From contig NZ_MQVX01000001.1 in NCBI RefSeq assembly GCF_002954325.1, forward strand, positions 2,812,022-2,876,021: a DNA stretch of 64,000 bases. The letters run 5' to 3'. Shown piece by piece: positions 1 to 9,827 of this stretch. Positions within the stretch are counted from its first letter, which is position 1, and the number at the start of each line of letters is the position of its first letter. The notes beneath the pieces are model-generated. The model was not told where the DNA came from. It saw nothing but the letters and a program-made list of their open reading frames with translations, and ran no database searches. Made by a program: the position numbers and the translations under genes. The DNA is from Aureicoccus marinus. GTDB lineage: Bacteria > Bacteroidota > Bacteroidia > Flavobacteriales > Flavobacteriaceae.

Positions 1-1237
1 TTTAGTTTTTCTTCGATTTCCGCTTTGCTGTAATAGTGTCGATTGATATCCCTTCCTACCCCTGTTTTGCTCAGGAGTTCCATGTCATTCACATCCCCGA
101 AGAGTCCAACATAATAGACCTGTGGCACTCCAGGTAAAAAGAATTGAATAGCCCTGGCCAAAAGGTATTCGGTATCGTTCTGTCCCAAGGCCTCGTAATA
201 GGTGCAATTGACTTGGTAAAGATCGAGGTTGGAGGCGGCTGCCCCGGTCGATTTACGGCTTTGTTCTTTGTTTTTGGCGTGCATGGTTTCGACTAACTTC
301 TCCAGGATATCATCCGGAATTAGTCCAGCTGCCCATTTTCAGAGGCTACGTCTATTATGCCAATCCCATCATGAGTGTCCAGCACCGTTACGGTATTGAC
401 CGGGCGAACGCCAATCCAGTTCTTGAGTCTGCTACAGGTTCTGTTGTAGAACAGATCTAAGACCAAAACAGGCAAGGCAAAATCATACACATAACCCACC
501 TTTTCAGCAATGGCTATTTGGGTTTTGTAGTACGAGTGAATTTCGACCAATACATCAATCCCACGACGACTGGCCTCCGCCTCAAAGTCCGCAATGAAAT
601 CAAAGGTCTCGTCAATCATAAAGCAGTTGGTCCCTGCTTTCTTTATAGCGTATCCGGCTGCATCCAAACGGATCATATTGACGCCGGAAGCTTCCAGCTG
701 ATCCAGAATTCGCCTGAGGTAAAGTTTACCAGCCGGACTCTGTACATCAATATCGATCTGATTACTCGTAAAAGTGGTCCAGATCAAGCGATCCTCCCCC
801 TTGATCTTCATATTGGTAAAAGAGAATCCCGGTCGGGGGCGGTAGATCTTGGCTAAATCCTCTTCCTGAGCCCCTTGCGGAAACACCCTTTTGTAGCTGA
901 GAAAGAGATCAGCGTATTCGGACTCTTCACCTTTGGCCTTAAAATCCAGAAACTCTTTGGATTGAGCCGACATATGATTGACGATGACGTCTGACATAAT
1001 ATCGAGGTTCTCACTAAGGTCTTTTATATTGGACCAATCGCCCAGACGAGGGTCGACCAGGGTGTGATCTATCGGATCAAATCCAGCATCCGCTCCGTCA
1101 ATTGGATGAAAGAAGGGAAGTAAGTGAATGCCTCCAAAAAGTCCTTTTAATTGATGGTCAGTAAGTTCTCTGAGCTCTCTGAGGTTCTTTCCCCCAACAC
1201 GATCGACGTAGGTAATGAGTTGAATTTGGTTCTTCAT
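1..1237 (-). CDS. GH13_18 glucoside phosphorylase (sucrose-phosphorylase type), 3'-partial, one frameshift
   Basis: Cytoplasmic retaining phosphorylase that would split an alpha-glucoside with phosphate into glucose 1-phosphate and an acceptor. The start ATG is at 1237. The sequence tracks bifidobacterial sucrose phosphorylase closely, including numbering: nucleophile D192 in RLDAAGY, acid/base E232 in VEIHSYY and stabiliser D290 in VLDTHDGIG. Translation stops at 320, but the neighbouring frame continues with family sequence (AAGLIPDDILEKL, then STGAAASNLDLYQVN and GRDINRHYY) to base 1. The break is explained by one missing G opposite the CCC at 332-334. About 100 C-terminal residues lie in that second frame and the rest is outside the window. 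GH13_18 also contains glucosylglycerol and glucosylglycerate phosphorylases. The neighbouring GgH-like enzyme and glycerate kinase favour an osmolyte substrate, while overall similarity favours sucrose. Substrate unresolved. Confidence 0.85.
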
Positions 1238-1416
1238 GTTGAGTCTTTTCTTCCAAATGGCTGCGGGGATTCTAAATTTAAGCTATTCCCTACTATTTAA
1301 TTTATTCTGCAACATTTTATTTGCCTTGAAAGCCTATTCGGAGTAACTTATGAGACAGGGAAAAACGGAGTGCTCTAAGGCGCTTGGGATTGCCCTTCAT
1401 CTGAATCGAAAAGCGC

Positions 1417-3780
1417 TTGAAAAAGAAGATTTTTGCTGTCTTGTTGCTGCAGTTTTGTTGGTGTCTTTTGGCTCAACAGAATCCAAGACCTTTTTTGGAG
1501 ACCGATAAAGAAATCTATACCGCCGGGGGAGTCCTCTGGTTTAGTGTTGCTTTTTGGGATGCAGAGGGGTTAAACCTTCAAAACAGCCCTGATCATGTCT
1601 TGGCGGCTCTAGTCAACGAAAAAAGGGAATTGCTGGATCTCCATTATTTTGAGACCCTGGACGCCTTGAGTCAAAACGCCTATTACCTTTCTTCTTCCTT
1701 AAAACCCGGTCGTTATTTCTTTGTAGTTTTTCCTCCCGCAGCATTGGGCAAGAAGCAGTACCGTCCGGTGGTCAAACCGATATTGGTGCGCAGACAACTC
1801 GTTTCTAAGCTCCTGGTCCAAACTCAGTGGCTGGAAGGGGAATCCGGAATAACACTACAAGCGGATATTCGCCGCAGATCAACTGATGAAGGCGTTCGTG
1901 CCTTGCTCGTACTGGAAGGAAGTAAGAACCGCATCGATTGGGATACCCTGGCTACTGGAAGAAGTAACAGGGATGGAAAAAAACAGTGGGCCAATTCAGA
2001 TTTTCAGAATACCGATTATCCCTTTATGCGATTACAGGTACAAAGTTCCGTGGACTCCTTGGTTCATCCGGTTGCTCAGCGTCCTAACCTCAATTATAAG
2101 GTTCGGTTTTTACCGGCTGGAGGAAACCTCGTATATGGTTCTGCTAATACCCTTTATCTACGAACGACAACAAAAACCCAACAAGCAGTGCGTCTTCGGG
2201 GAACACTCCTGCAAGACGAAAAACCTATTTCTACATTTAACTCCGATGAAGGAGGCTGGGCGACCCTGAAGTTCAAACCGGAGAAAGGGCGTTTTTACCG
2301 TGTTGAAGTGGAATCCAAAAAGAAAAAGGCGGGATTTGATTTGCCCTTGGCTCTATTCAACATCTGGGGGATGCAATTGGTTCGCTATGGTTCAGAAGGG
2401 ATGGAGGTTCAGCTAAAAGGCCCAAAAGAAAATACCGAACTACAACTGCAAGCGACAAGTCCAGAGGGTCAATCCTATTCCTGGGATCTTGCCTGGACCG
2501 GGAAGGATAGCCTTTACACCTTGCCTTTGGATGCAGGGACTAAAAAACTAAACTTCAGACTCCTAAAGGGGAAGCAGACAATGGCTCAGCAAGAAGTTAT
2601 TCTTCGTCCTCCTTCGGACGATTTGCAGGTTGTGATCGAACCCGAGTCGGAACAGGATTATTATCAGAGCAGGGAAGCTGTGAAGTTGGGTATTCAAATC
2701 CGAGACAAGAAGGGCGAAGTACCCCAAGGAGTTGTTTACGGAATTAAGGCAGTTTCGTTATTGAATCTGGAAAAGGGAAGGTCCAATCAATTGCATCAAT
2801 TCTTGAGTCAGGAACGATTCTTAAAGCAAGAGGAGTGGGCTTATCCTCAGGAAGGCTTTAGCCTGGTATTTCAGAATAAGCCTGTGGCTGGAACAGGACG
2901 GTTCAGTGTACTGGATGAAGTTCCCCTGCAAACCTTGGTGACCGGAGAGATTTACCAGAAAGCAGAAAAGGGTCTGAGCACAGCGGGAGCTACCAATTAC
3001 CTCTTGATTTCGGCCAATGGAGTCAGCACCCAGTTCACCCGATCCAATGGCAGTTTTATTCTTCCAATTTTGGAATTGATGGGTAGACCAGGAGAACAGA
3101 TAATTGTAAAACCGGCTTGCAAAGATTGCCAGATTCAACTCAAAAATACCAAGAAACACTTGGAGCGTCAACTCAAGGAATACCTCAAAAATCAACACTT
3201 CGACTGGCCATTGGAGACGCAGGATGATTTATTCGATCAGCGGGTACAGGAACAAATTAGTTTGTCCGGGATGAACTTTTTGGACGAAGTGGTGGTGGTG
3301 AAAAGAAGAAAAGAGAAAGACGGGGAACGCAGAAACGAATTTGGTGCCTACATGGGTGGTGTTGGGGATTATGTCTGTCACGCCTTCAATGTTTTGAACT
3401 GTATTAATCACAACACCGGCGGATACCCTCCGGAAGATGGCAAGTATTACAGAACCAATACAGGAGGGCGAATTCTCTACCGCAAAAAGAAACCCAAGCC
3501 CGAACTTCTGGACCCCTTTAAGTTAAATCCATTTGCGTTGATTGAGGGGTTCTACCCGAGTCAGGTCTTTGAAGATCCAGATTATTCTTTATCCAAAGAA
3601 AGCGGGACGGCAGATCAACGAGAGACCCTGGTCTGGAAGCTCGTCAATACCACAGAATCAGGTGAAGCAAAGCATACCTTTTTTACAGCAGATTACCCTG
3701 GAATTTATCGGGTAGAGGTTGTGGCCTTTACTCAGGAGGGCAAGAGTGGTTGTGCCGAAATAGAAATCCGTGTTTACTGA
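1417..3780 (+). CDS. Secreted MG2/macroglobulin-like protein with a TonB-box-like motif
   Basis: 787 residues with a signal peptide ending near CLLAQQ. The start is TTG at 1417 (MKKKIFAVLLLQ). No ATG gives a signal peptide. Residues about 28-130 (ETDKEIYTAGGVLWF) resemble the MG2-type beta-sandwich found at the N-terminus of many large Bacteroidota envelope proteins. The middle is beta-rich without recognisable catalytic residues. Near residue 625 the stretch NFLDEVVVVKRRKE looks like the LDEVVV motif (TonB box) that precedes SusC-type barrels, but no plug or barrel follows. Instead there is a Gly/Tyr/Cys-containing tail and a final beta-sandwich (GIYRVEVVAFTQEG). It lies between the phosphorylase and the SatD-like gene and is divergent from the former. 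An outer-membrane or periplasmic role is inferred. The specific function is not recognised. Confidence 0.7.
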   Translation: MKKKIFAVLLLQFCWCLLAQQNPRPFLETDKEIYTAGGVLWFSVAFWDAEGLNLQNSPDHVLAALVNEKRELLDLHYFETLDALSQNAYYLSSSLKPGRYFFVVFPPAALGKKQYRPVVKPILVRRQLVSKLLVQTQWLEGESGITLQADIRRRSTDEGVRALLVLEGSKNRIDWDTLATGRSNRDGKKQWANSDFQNTDYPFMRLQVQSSVDSLVHPVAQRPNLNYKVRFLPAGGNLVYGSANTLYLRTTTKTQQAVRLRGTLLQDEKPISTFNSDEGGWATLKFKPEKGRFYRVEVESKKKKAGFDLPLALFNIWGMQLVRYGSEGMEVQLKGPKENTELQLQATSPEGQSYSWDLAWTGKDSLYTLPLDAGTKKLNFRLLKGKQTMAQQEVILRPPSDDLQVVIEPESEQDYYQSREAVKLGIQIRDKKGEVPQGVVYGIKAVSLLNLEKGRSNQLHQFLSQERFLKQEEWAYPQEGFSLVFQNKPVAGTGRFSVLDEVPLQTLVTGEIYQKAEKGLSTAGATNYLLISANGVSTQFTRSNGSFILPILELMGRPGEQIIVKPACKDCQIQLKNTKKHLERQLKEYLKNQHFDWPLETQDDLFDQRVQEQISLSGMNFLDEVVVVKRRKEKDGERRNEFGAYMGGVGDYVCHAFNVLNCINHNTGGYPPEDGKYYRTNTGGRILYRKKKPKPELLDPFKLNPFALIEGFYPSQVFEDPDYSLSKESGTADQRETLVWKLVNTTESGEAKHTFFTADYPGIYRVEVVAFTQEGKSGCAEIEIRVY

Positions 3781-3868
3781 ATTCTTTTTCATTTTTGGCT
3801 ATATTTATAAGTTATCACCATTATAACTATAAAGAAATAACGACATTCCGTTATAAACACAACCAAAA

Positions 3869-4498
3869 ATGATAGCAGTATTAACTGGAGAGTTGATCTT
3901 CCCTCGAACTCAAGAGGGGAATTTGCTATGGCAGGATCAGCTCCGGGAACTTTTGCAAACGGCAGGAAATTCCCCCGAAACTTGGCAGCTCTACAGAGAA
4001 AACCGCTTCGAGCTTAAAACCTCACCTGAGGAAGCTTTGCGCTGGGCCCTTAAAATCGATACCTGTATGCGAACGCACAAAGGAATGAGTGCGAGAATTG
4101 GTATTGGAATAGGAGAAGAAGGAACGCGAACCAGTAGTATTCTGGACAATCAAGGAGAGGCTCGCCAAAATGCCGAAAGTGCGGTCAAAAAAATCAGCAA
4201 AACCCAGCAGTCTTTGTGGTTAAAGAGTCCTTTGACTGAGATGGATTCTGGATTGAACAGCGGCATGGAACTCCTGATGGCTTTGGCCAGGCAATGGAGC
4301 AGTAACCAGGCCCATTTGGCTTTGGCTCTGTTGTCTAAACCTCACTACTCTCAGGAAGAAATCGCCGGCTTGTTTCACATCTCACAATCCGCGGTAAGTC
4401 AACGGAAGAAAAGAGCCCACATTGACCCGATCGAGCACTATTTGCGTTACGCGCAGGATTTGGTTCAGAAACGGTTGGGTCAGCTCATCCTTGCGTAG
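3869..4498 (+). CDS. SatD-like protein with C-terminal helix-turn-helix
   Basis: 209 residues, start ATG at 3869. The N-terminus MIAVLTGELI matches the AVITGDII signature of the SatD family, which in Bacteroidota is usually followed by a DUF3307 membrane protein. Here no DUF3307 neighbour is present. The C-terminal part (about 165-190, YSQEEIAGLFHISQSAVSQ) reads as a HTH, so DNA binding is plausible. The middle contains RIGIGIGEEG, a glycine-rich loop also seen in the family. The gene sits 107 bp upstream of the GH63-type hydrolase on the same strand, so it could regulate the osmolyte locus. That is inference from position only. Confidence 0.65.
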   Translation: MIAVLTGELIFPRTQEGNLLWQDQLRELLQTAGNSPETWQLYRENRFELKTSPEEALRWALKIDTCMRTHKGMSARIGIGIGEEGTRTSSILDNQGEARQNAESAVKKISKTQQSLWLKSPLTEMDSGLNSGMELLMALARQWSSNQAHLALALLSKPHYSQEEIAGLFHISQSAVSQRKKRAHIDPIEHYLRYAQDLVQKRLGQLILA

Positions 4499-4605
4499 TC
4501 TTTGATCAGGCCCCAGCGAAGGAGGAAGCCCGAATGATCAATTGGGTTTTGATTTTTACTACTGGAGGTTGTCATTAACCGCCAGTAATTTTATATTCTT
4601 GCCTA

Positions 4606-5913
4606 ATGAAAACACAACTTATCCAAGACGCGATTGACGTTTTAGAGGGCAATGTGCAGAAAGGCGGATTTACTATACCCAGCAAGGGGCTTTATCCTTT
4701 TCAATGGAAGTGGGATTCAGGTTTTATTGCCTTGGGATTTGGCCATTATGATATGGACAAGGCCTTGCGCGAAATGAGTACACTGTTGGATTCTCAATGG
4801 GGTAACGGTTTTATCCCCCACATTGTGTTTCACACCAAGACGGACACCTACTTCCCGGGGGAGGATTTTCATCAATCTGAATTGCATCCTCAGTCCTCCA
4901 AAAAGTACCGCTCAACAGGGATGACACAACCCCCTGTTTTGGGCTTTGTTCTGGAACGACTTTACCAAATGAGCAAAGAGAAGGCCCAAGTGCTCGAGTT
5001 CATCGATGCTCATATTGATAAAGTCTACGATAACCACGCTTATTTTTACAACAACCGCGACCGGGACCGAGATGGCTTGATATACATCTACCACAATTGG
5101 GAATCCGGTACAGACAATTCCCCGATATGGGACGTGGTGTGGGAGACCATGGACCCACCACACTACGAATTCGAAAGAAAGGACACCACACACGTCGACG
5201 CCTCCCAAAGGCCCACCAAAAGAGAATATGATCACTACCTCCACATCATTGAAATGGCCAAGGCCGTCAATTACAATGATCAGGCGATAGCGGAGCAATC
5301 GCCCTTTTTGGTGCAGGACCCTCTATTTAATGCCATGTTGGTTCGGTCCAATGAGGCCTTGATCTCGCTCTACGAATTGATAGGCCGGTCGTTGGATAAA
5401 CAGGAGCAATTGGAACAGTGGAGTCAGAAGACCACCAAGGCGATGAACATAAAACTCTTCGATGAAGCCTTAGGGGCCTATATCCATTACGACTTGCGCA
5501 ACGACAAACCTATTGCAGCCCTGACCTCTTCTTCCTTTACCCCTCTTTTTGCTGGAGTCCCTAGTTCCGAAAGAGCTCTGCAAATGGCCCAGGTTTTGAC
5601 TCAGCGATTTGGAGGGAAAGACCGTTATCTCTGTGCGTCTTTTGATCCAGAGGATGAACGTTTCAACCCAAAAAAATACTGGCGAGGACCGATATGGATA
5701 AACGTCAACTGGTTGCTGTACCACGGTTTAAAACGCTACGGAATGGAAGCCCTATCGGCGCAGGTAAGGTCTGACTCTTTACATTTAATCGAGCAGTTTG
5801 GATTTTACGAGTATTTTGATCCGAGAAAAATCAATGGAGAAAAGACCAATGCCTATGGCGGTGGAAATTTTTCCTGGACTGCTGCTTTGACTATTGATCT
5901 CTTGTCTGAATAG
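4606..5913 (+). CDS. GH63-type glucosylglycerate hydrolase-like enzyme
   Basis: 435 residues, no signal peptide, start ATG at 4606. It resembles mycobacterial glucosylglycerate hydrolase GgH (GH63, about 446 residues) along its whole length. Shared blocks include YPFQWKWDSGFIALG (near 30), DSQWGNGFIPHIVF (62-75), TGMTQPPV (104), HNWESGTDNSPIWD (163-176), DASQRP, YWRGPIW and a C-terminal SWTAA. From recall of the GgH work, D170 in HNWESGTDNS and E402 in FYEYFDP would be the acid and base. The reaction would be hydrolysis of alpha-D-glucosyl- (or mannosyl-) D-glycerate to hexose plus glycerate in the cytoplasm. The genes immediately downstream are a symporter and glycerate kinase, as expected for uptake and use of the glycerate half. 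First gene of a five-gene run with gaps of 4-29 bp. Confidence 0.8.
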   Translation: MKTQLIQDAIDVLEGNVQKGGFTIPSKGLYPFQWKWDSGFIALGFGHYDMDKALREMSTLLDSQWGNGFIPHIVFHTKTDTYFPGEDFHQSELHPQSSKKYRSTGMTQPPVLGFVLERLYQMSKEKAQVLEFIDAHIDKVYDNHAYFYNNRDRDRDGLIYIYHNWESGTDNSPIWDVVWETMDPPHYEFERKDTTHVDASQRPTKREYDHYLHIIEMAKAVNYNDQAIAEQSPFLVQDPLFNAMLVRSNEALISLYELIGRSLDKQEQLEQWSQKTTKAMNIKLFDEALGAYIHYDLRNDKPIAALTSSSFTPLFAGVPSSERALQMAQVLTQRFGGKDRYLCASFDPEDERFNPKKYWRGPIWINVNWLLYHGLKRYGMEALSAQVRSDSLHLIEQFGFYEYFDPRKINGEKTNAYGGGNFSWTAALTIDLLSE

Positions 5914-5942
5914 AACCAAAAGAACCTTAAAACTCAACCACC

Positions 5943-7544
5943 ATGAATTACCTGGATTACTTGATTATAGTCGTGTATCTCTTTGCCTTTCTCGGCTTGG
6001 GTTACCTCTTTAAAGAAAACAAGTCGTCTGGGGATTACTTCCTCGGTGGTCGCAGTATGGGGTGGTTCCCTTTGAGTTTGTCTACCATGGCCACTCAGCT
6101 TTCGGCCATCAGCTTTATTTCGGCCCCAGCTTTGTGGGGCTTAAAGAGGGGGGAGGTTTGCAATGGCTGACCTTTGAGTTCGGGGTGCCCCTGGCCATGG
6201 CCTTTTTGCTCATCGCTTTGATCCCCAGTTTGCACAAGGCAGGGATTGTAAGTGTTTACGAGTACCTCGAAAAGCGCTTTGATGCCTCTTCTCGTCTCTT
6301 GATTAGTGTTGTCTTCCAGATTAGCCGATCTGTGGCAACCGGGGTAATGGTGTATACCATGGCCCTCATTCTACAAGCGACCGTTGGGGTAGATTTTTGG
6401 ATCTCGGTGTTGATCATAGGGGTAATTACCCTCATCTACTCTTTTCAGGCGGAATGAAGGCCGTGATTTGGGGGGACGTCGTTCAGATGTTTATCCTCTT
6501 TATCGGAATTGTGCTCTGTCTGGCCTTTGGCCTGGAGGCTCTGGGAGGATTCGATAACTTCTTGACCCATGTCGATACGGATCGAATAACAGCCGTGGAT
6601 TTTTCGAAATGGGGTTTCAACAATGCCGATGGGCAGGATGAATTTGGATTTTGGCCCATGGTGATTGGAGGCTTCTTTTTGTATGCCTCTTATTACGGAA
6701 CCGATCAAACCCAAAGCCAGCGCCTGTTGTCAGCCAAAGACTTGCCGACCATCAATAAACTTTTACTGGCCAACGGGGTCTTTCGTTTTCCGATAACCCT
6801 GACCTATTGTATCATGGGCTTGGTTCTGGGAACCTTGTTCTTTCAGGATCTCGGGTTTCAGGAGGCGCTCGATGCTACCTACCAGAAGAATATTGGTTCC
6901 CTGGAAGGCAAACGCGCTGACTTGATGGTTCCGGTTTTTATCATGACCTATTTACCAATGGGGTGATTGGGGTCTTGATTGTAGCCATTATGTCGGCCGC
7001 CATGTCGACCTTGAGTTCCACCGTGAATTCTTTGTCGGCGGTGACCATGGAAGACTTCGTCAAGCGCTTTAAGCCCGGTATTTCGGAAAAGGCTTATGTG
7101 CGTAATTCTCGACTGCTCTCCTTGTTTTGGGGGGTTGTCTGTTTGGCGATTGCCTTTTTTGCCGGAAAGATTGAAGGCACGGTGATCGAGGTGATCAACA
7201 AGGTGACTTCGGTCTTTTTTGGCCCTATTCTGGCTTCGTTTATATTGGCTATCCTCTTTAAGCGAGTTCATGCCTTGGGCGCCAATCTAGGGATTGTCGC
7301 CGGGGTTGGTCTGAATATCTACCTCTGGCTCGCGGTTCCACAAATCTTTTGGTTCTGGTGGAATGCGATCGGCTGTTTGGTTACCATAGTCGTTGCCGTT
7401 GTTGTTAGCCTCATCATTCCTAGGCCAAGCAAAGAAGGGATTGCCCTGGTCTTTCAGGACAGCAAAAAAGAATTGGGGATCTTACTCGGTTTCTTTGCCC
7501 TGATCGTTTGGCTTAGTGTCCAACTGCCTTCTTGGTTGAGTTAA
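5943..7544 (+). CDS. Sodium:solute symporter (SSS family), three single-base frameshifts
   Basis: Inner-membrane symporter, about 534 residues once the frame is restored. The N-terminal SSS signature GDYFLGGRSMGW and ATQLSAISFISAPA are clear, followed by many hydrophobic helices. The reading frame jumps three times. A T is missing near 6131 (SAPAFVGLKEGGGLQW restored), a T near 6442-6445 (IYSFSGGMKAVIW restored) and a C near 6955 (YLPNGVIGVLIVAIMSAAM restored). Each repair adds one base to a run of two to four identical bases and gives uninterrupted family sequence, so sequencing or assembly error is more likely than decay. It lies 29 bp after the GgH-like gene and 4 bp before glycerate kinase. 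This suggests import of the glucoside or of glycerate with Na+. Confidence 0.85.
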
Positions 7545-7548
7545 GCAC

Positions 7549-8679
7549 ATGAAGATTGTCCTTGCACCCGATAAATTCAAAGCTTCCCTTACTGGAGCAG
7601 ATTTTTGTCGCATCGTAAGCGGGGTACTGAAGGGGGTGAAACCGGATTTAGAAGTCACAGAGATTCCCTTGGCCGATGGTGGCGATGGAACAGCGGAGGT
7701 TTTGGAAGCGCGATTAGGAGCAGAGCGCATCGAAGTCAATGTTTCTGACCCTTTGTTTCGACCTATTCAGGCCGACTATCTCTTTGAAACCAGAACCAAA
7801 CTGGCTTTTATTGAAATGGCCAAGGCTTCGGGTTTTGCCTTGCTCAATCCGTCAGAGCGAAACCCGATGAACACCAGTAGTTATGGGACCGGAGAACTGA
7901 TTCGGGATGCCCTGCAAAAAGGGGCGAAGCGTATTGTTCTCGGAATCGGTGGAAGTGCAACCAACGATGCGGGTATAGGCCTGGCAGCGGCTCTCGGGTA
8001 CCGGTTTGTAGATGCTCAGGGAGTTGCTTTGTCTCAGGTCGGAAAGAATTTACCTCACATTCATCAAATCATCAGACCTGAAAACGACTTACTCGACGGA
8101 GTACAGATCGAACTGGCTTGTGATGTATCGAATCCCTTCTATGGAAAAGAGGGGGCAGCCTACGTCTACGGGCCTCAAAAAGGGGCCAGCGAACAAGAGG
8201 TGGAGTATTTGGATCAGGGCTTGCAGCATTTAGCGGATCTGATCAAGTCTGACTTTGGCCTAGACGTCCAAACGGTGCCAGGCGCTGGTGCTGCCGGAGG
8301 CATTGGGGGCGGTGCGGTTGCTTTTTTGGGAGCCAAGCACCGTGCCGGTATAGAACTCGTTAAGGATCTTCTCGATTTTGACACTCAGATCAAAGGGGCC
8401 GATTGGATCATCAGTGGTGAGGGTGCTTTGGATGAACAATCTTTTTACGGTAAAACCATTAAGGGAGTCTGTGACTCGGCTGCTGCCCTAAGCATTCCGG
8501 TCGCCGTTTTTTGTGGCCATTTGGATTTGACCCGTCAAAAGCAAAAGGAGGTGGGGATTGCTTATGCTACTTCGATCAATAAGCCCGGTCAATCCTTGGA
8601 AGAGGCCATCGCTTCCACTTCCAAAAATCTCAAAGACGCTGTCGAACAGTTTGCAAAAGAGTCTATCTTGGAGGGGTAA
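7549..8679 (+). CDS. Glycerate kinase (GlxK/GarK family)
   Basis: 376 residues, the usual family length, start ATG at 7549, only 4 bp after the symporter. Family blocks seen: the N-terminal IVLAPDKFKASLTG, PLADGGDGTAEVL, GIGGSATNDAGIG, PGAGAAGGIGGG and ISGEGALDEQSFYGK. It phosphorylates D-glycerate with ATP. Members of this family (GarK/GlxK) give 2-phosphoglycerate, which enters lower glycolysis. In this operon it is the obvious sink for glycerate released from glucosylglycerate. Cytoplasmic, with no signal or membrane segment. Confidence 0.92.
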   Translation: MKIVLAPDKFKASLTGADFCRIVSGVLKGVKPDLEVTEIPLADGGDGTAEVLEARLGAERIEVNVSDPLFRPIQADYLFETRTKLAFIEMAKASGFALLNPSERNPMNTSSYGTGELIRDALQKGAKRIVLGIGGSATNDAGIGLAAALGYRFVDAQGVALSQVGKNLPHIHQIIRPENDLLDGVQIELACDVSNPFYGKEGAAYVYGPQKGASEQEVEYLDQGLQHLADLIKSDFGLDVQTVPGAGAAGGIGGGAVAFLGAKHRAGIELVKDLLDFDTQIKGADWIISGEGALDEQSFYGKTIKGVCDSAAALSIPVAVFCGHLDLTRQKQKEVGIAYATSINKPGQSLEEAIASTSKNLKDAVEQFAKESILEG

Positions 8680-8688
8680 ACCCACCTG

Positions 8689-9822
8689 ATGGAGCCATTT
8701 CTTCCTTGGATAATTGTCGTTTTTACCATGCTTTTCGTGCGTTGGGTGGGCAGCCGGAAAAACAAACTGATTCAGCGGATGCTCAATTGGTTACCAGCCA
8801 TTTTACTCGCTTACATCTTGCCCGCCACCATCAGTGCTTATTTTGGGCTGGATTACAGTCAGCACAGTATTCACAGCGGAAGTAAACTCGTCTTGATTCC
8901 CTTGGCTATTCTATCGGTAATGGCCAGTATGACCCTGTCTCAGTTAAAAACCATCGGCTGGAAGCCCATTGTAATCTTCCTGGCCGGTTCCCTGTGGATC
9001 GCCGTTTTCCCGGTCGTCTATCTGCTGTTTTTCGCCCCTTCCGAGCTCTTGGACAACTTCTTTATTGACCTGGAGTACTGGAAAGGCTTGCCGCCCATTG
9101 TGGGCAGTTGGATTGGCGGAAGTACCAGTCAGCTCGTTCTAAAGGAAGTGGTGAACTGCCCAGAAAACGTCTTTTTGACCATTTTGATTCTCGATAGCAT
9201 CCTGGTCAATATTTGGACTTTAATCATGTTCCAAAGCGTTAAGCGCAGCGATTGGATTAACCAGGTATTAAAGATTAAAAACAGTGAACCGCCCAAAGAA
9301 ATTCACACGGATAAAGAGGGTCGTATGTCTGCTTGGTGGTGTCTACTGATCTTTGCCTTAGGGATTGCCCTGGTCCACTATACCGTGCCGAGCTTTATCG
9401 TGCAGGTGGTGGTCTTGTCCTTACTCGGTCTTGTACTGGGGAATGCGATCAAGCCATGGAATTCTGCTTTTAGCCTTCGTTTAGGGGAAGTGTCCATCCT
9501 CTTTGTGATGGCCATTTTAGGACTCAAATTGCGCTTTGAACTGATCTCTTTTGAATCCCACTTTATTGGGTTTCTGGTCTTATGGCTTGTTGGGCACTTC
9601 GTTTTTATGTTGCTCTGCTCCAAACTACTGCGGGTTAATACCGCTTGGGTGTCTATTGCCAGTATGGCCAATGTCGGCGGGATAGCGACCGCCCCGGCTG
9701 TTACGGCGGCTTATAAAAGGGAGTGGATGCCTCACGCCATTGTCTTGGCCATCCTCAGTATGGCAACCGGGACCTTTTGGGGATTGTTGACTATCTTCCT
9801 GATTGAGAACTGGGTTATTTAA
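8689..9822 (+). CDS. DUF819 family membrane protein
   Basis: 377 residues, start ATG at 8689, 9 bp after glycerate kinase. About ten hydrophobic segments. Conserved DUF819 features include the GSWIGGSTSQ stretch near 140-150 and the C-terminal ANVGGIATAPAVTAAYKREWM. The family is of unknown function and looks transporter-like. Its position inside the operon suggests a second transport step, for example organic-acid movement or efflux of a product. That is inference only. Confidence 0.8.
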   Translation: MEPFLPWIIVVFTMLFVRWVGSRKNKLIQRMLNWLPAILLAYILPATISAYFGLDYSQHSIHSGSKLVLIPLAILSVMASMTLSQLKTIGWKPIVIFLAGSLWIAVFPVVYLLFFAPSELLDNFFIDLEYWKGLPPIVGSWIGGSTSQLVLKEVVNCPENVFLTILILDSILVNIWTLIMFQSVKRSDWINQVLKIKNSEPPKEIHTDKEGRMSAWWCLLIFALGIALVHYTVPSFIVQVVVLSLLGLVLGNAIKPWNSAFSLRLGEVSILFVMAILGLKLRFELISFESHFIGFLVLWLVGHFVFMLLCSKLLRVNTAWVSIASMANVGGIATAPAVTAAYKREWMPHAIVLAILSMATGTFWGLLTIFLIENWVI

Positions 9823-9827
9823 ACAGT

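Noticed and set aside
4563..4605. TTG near 4568 and TATTCTTG at 4593-4600 as a Bacteroidota promoter for the GgH-like gene
   Set aside because: The -7-like element ends only 5 bp before the ATG and differs from TAnnTTTG at one position, so it would demand a leaderless transcript.
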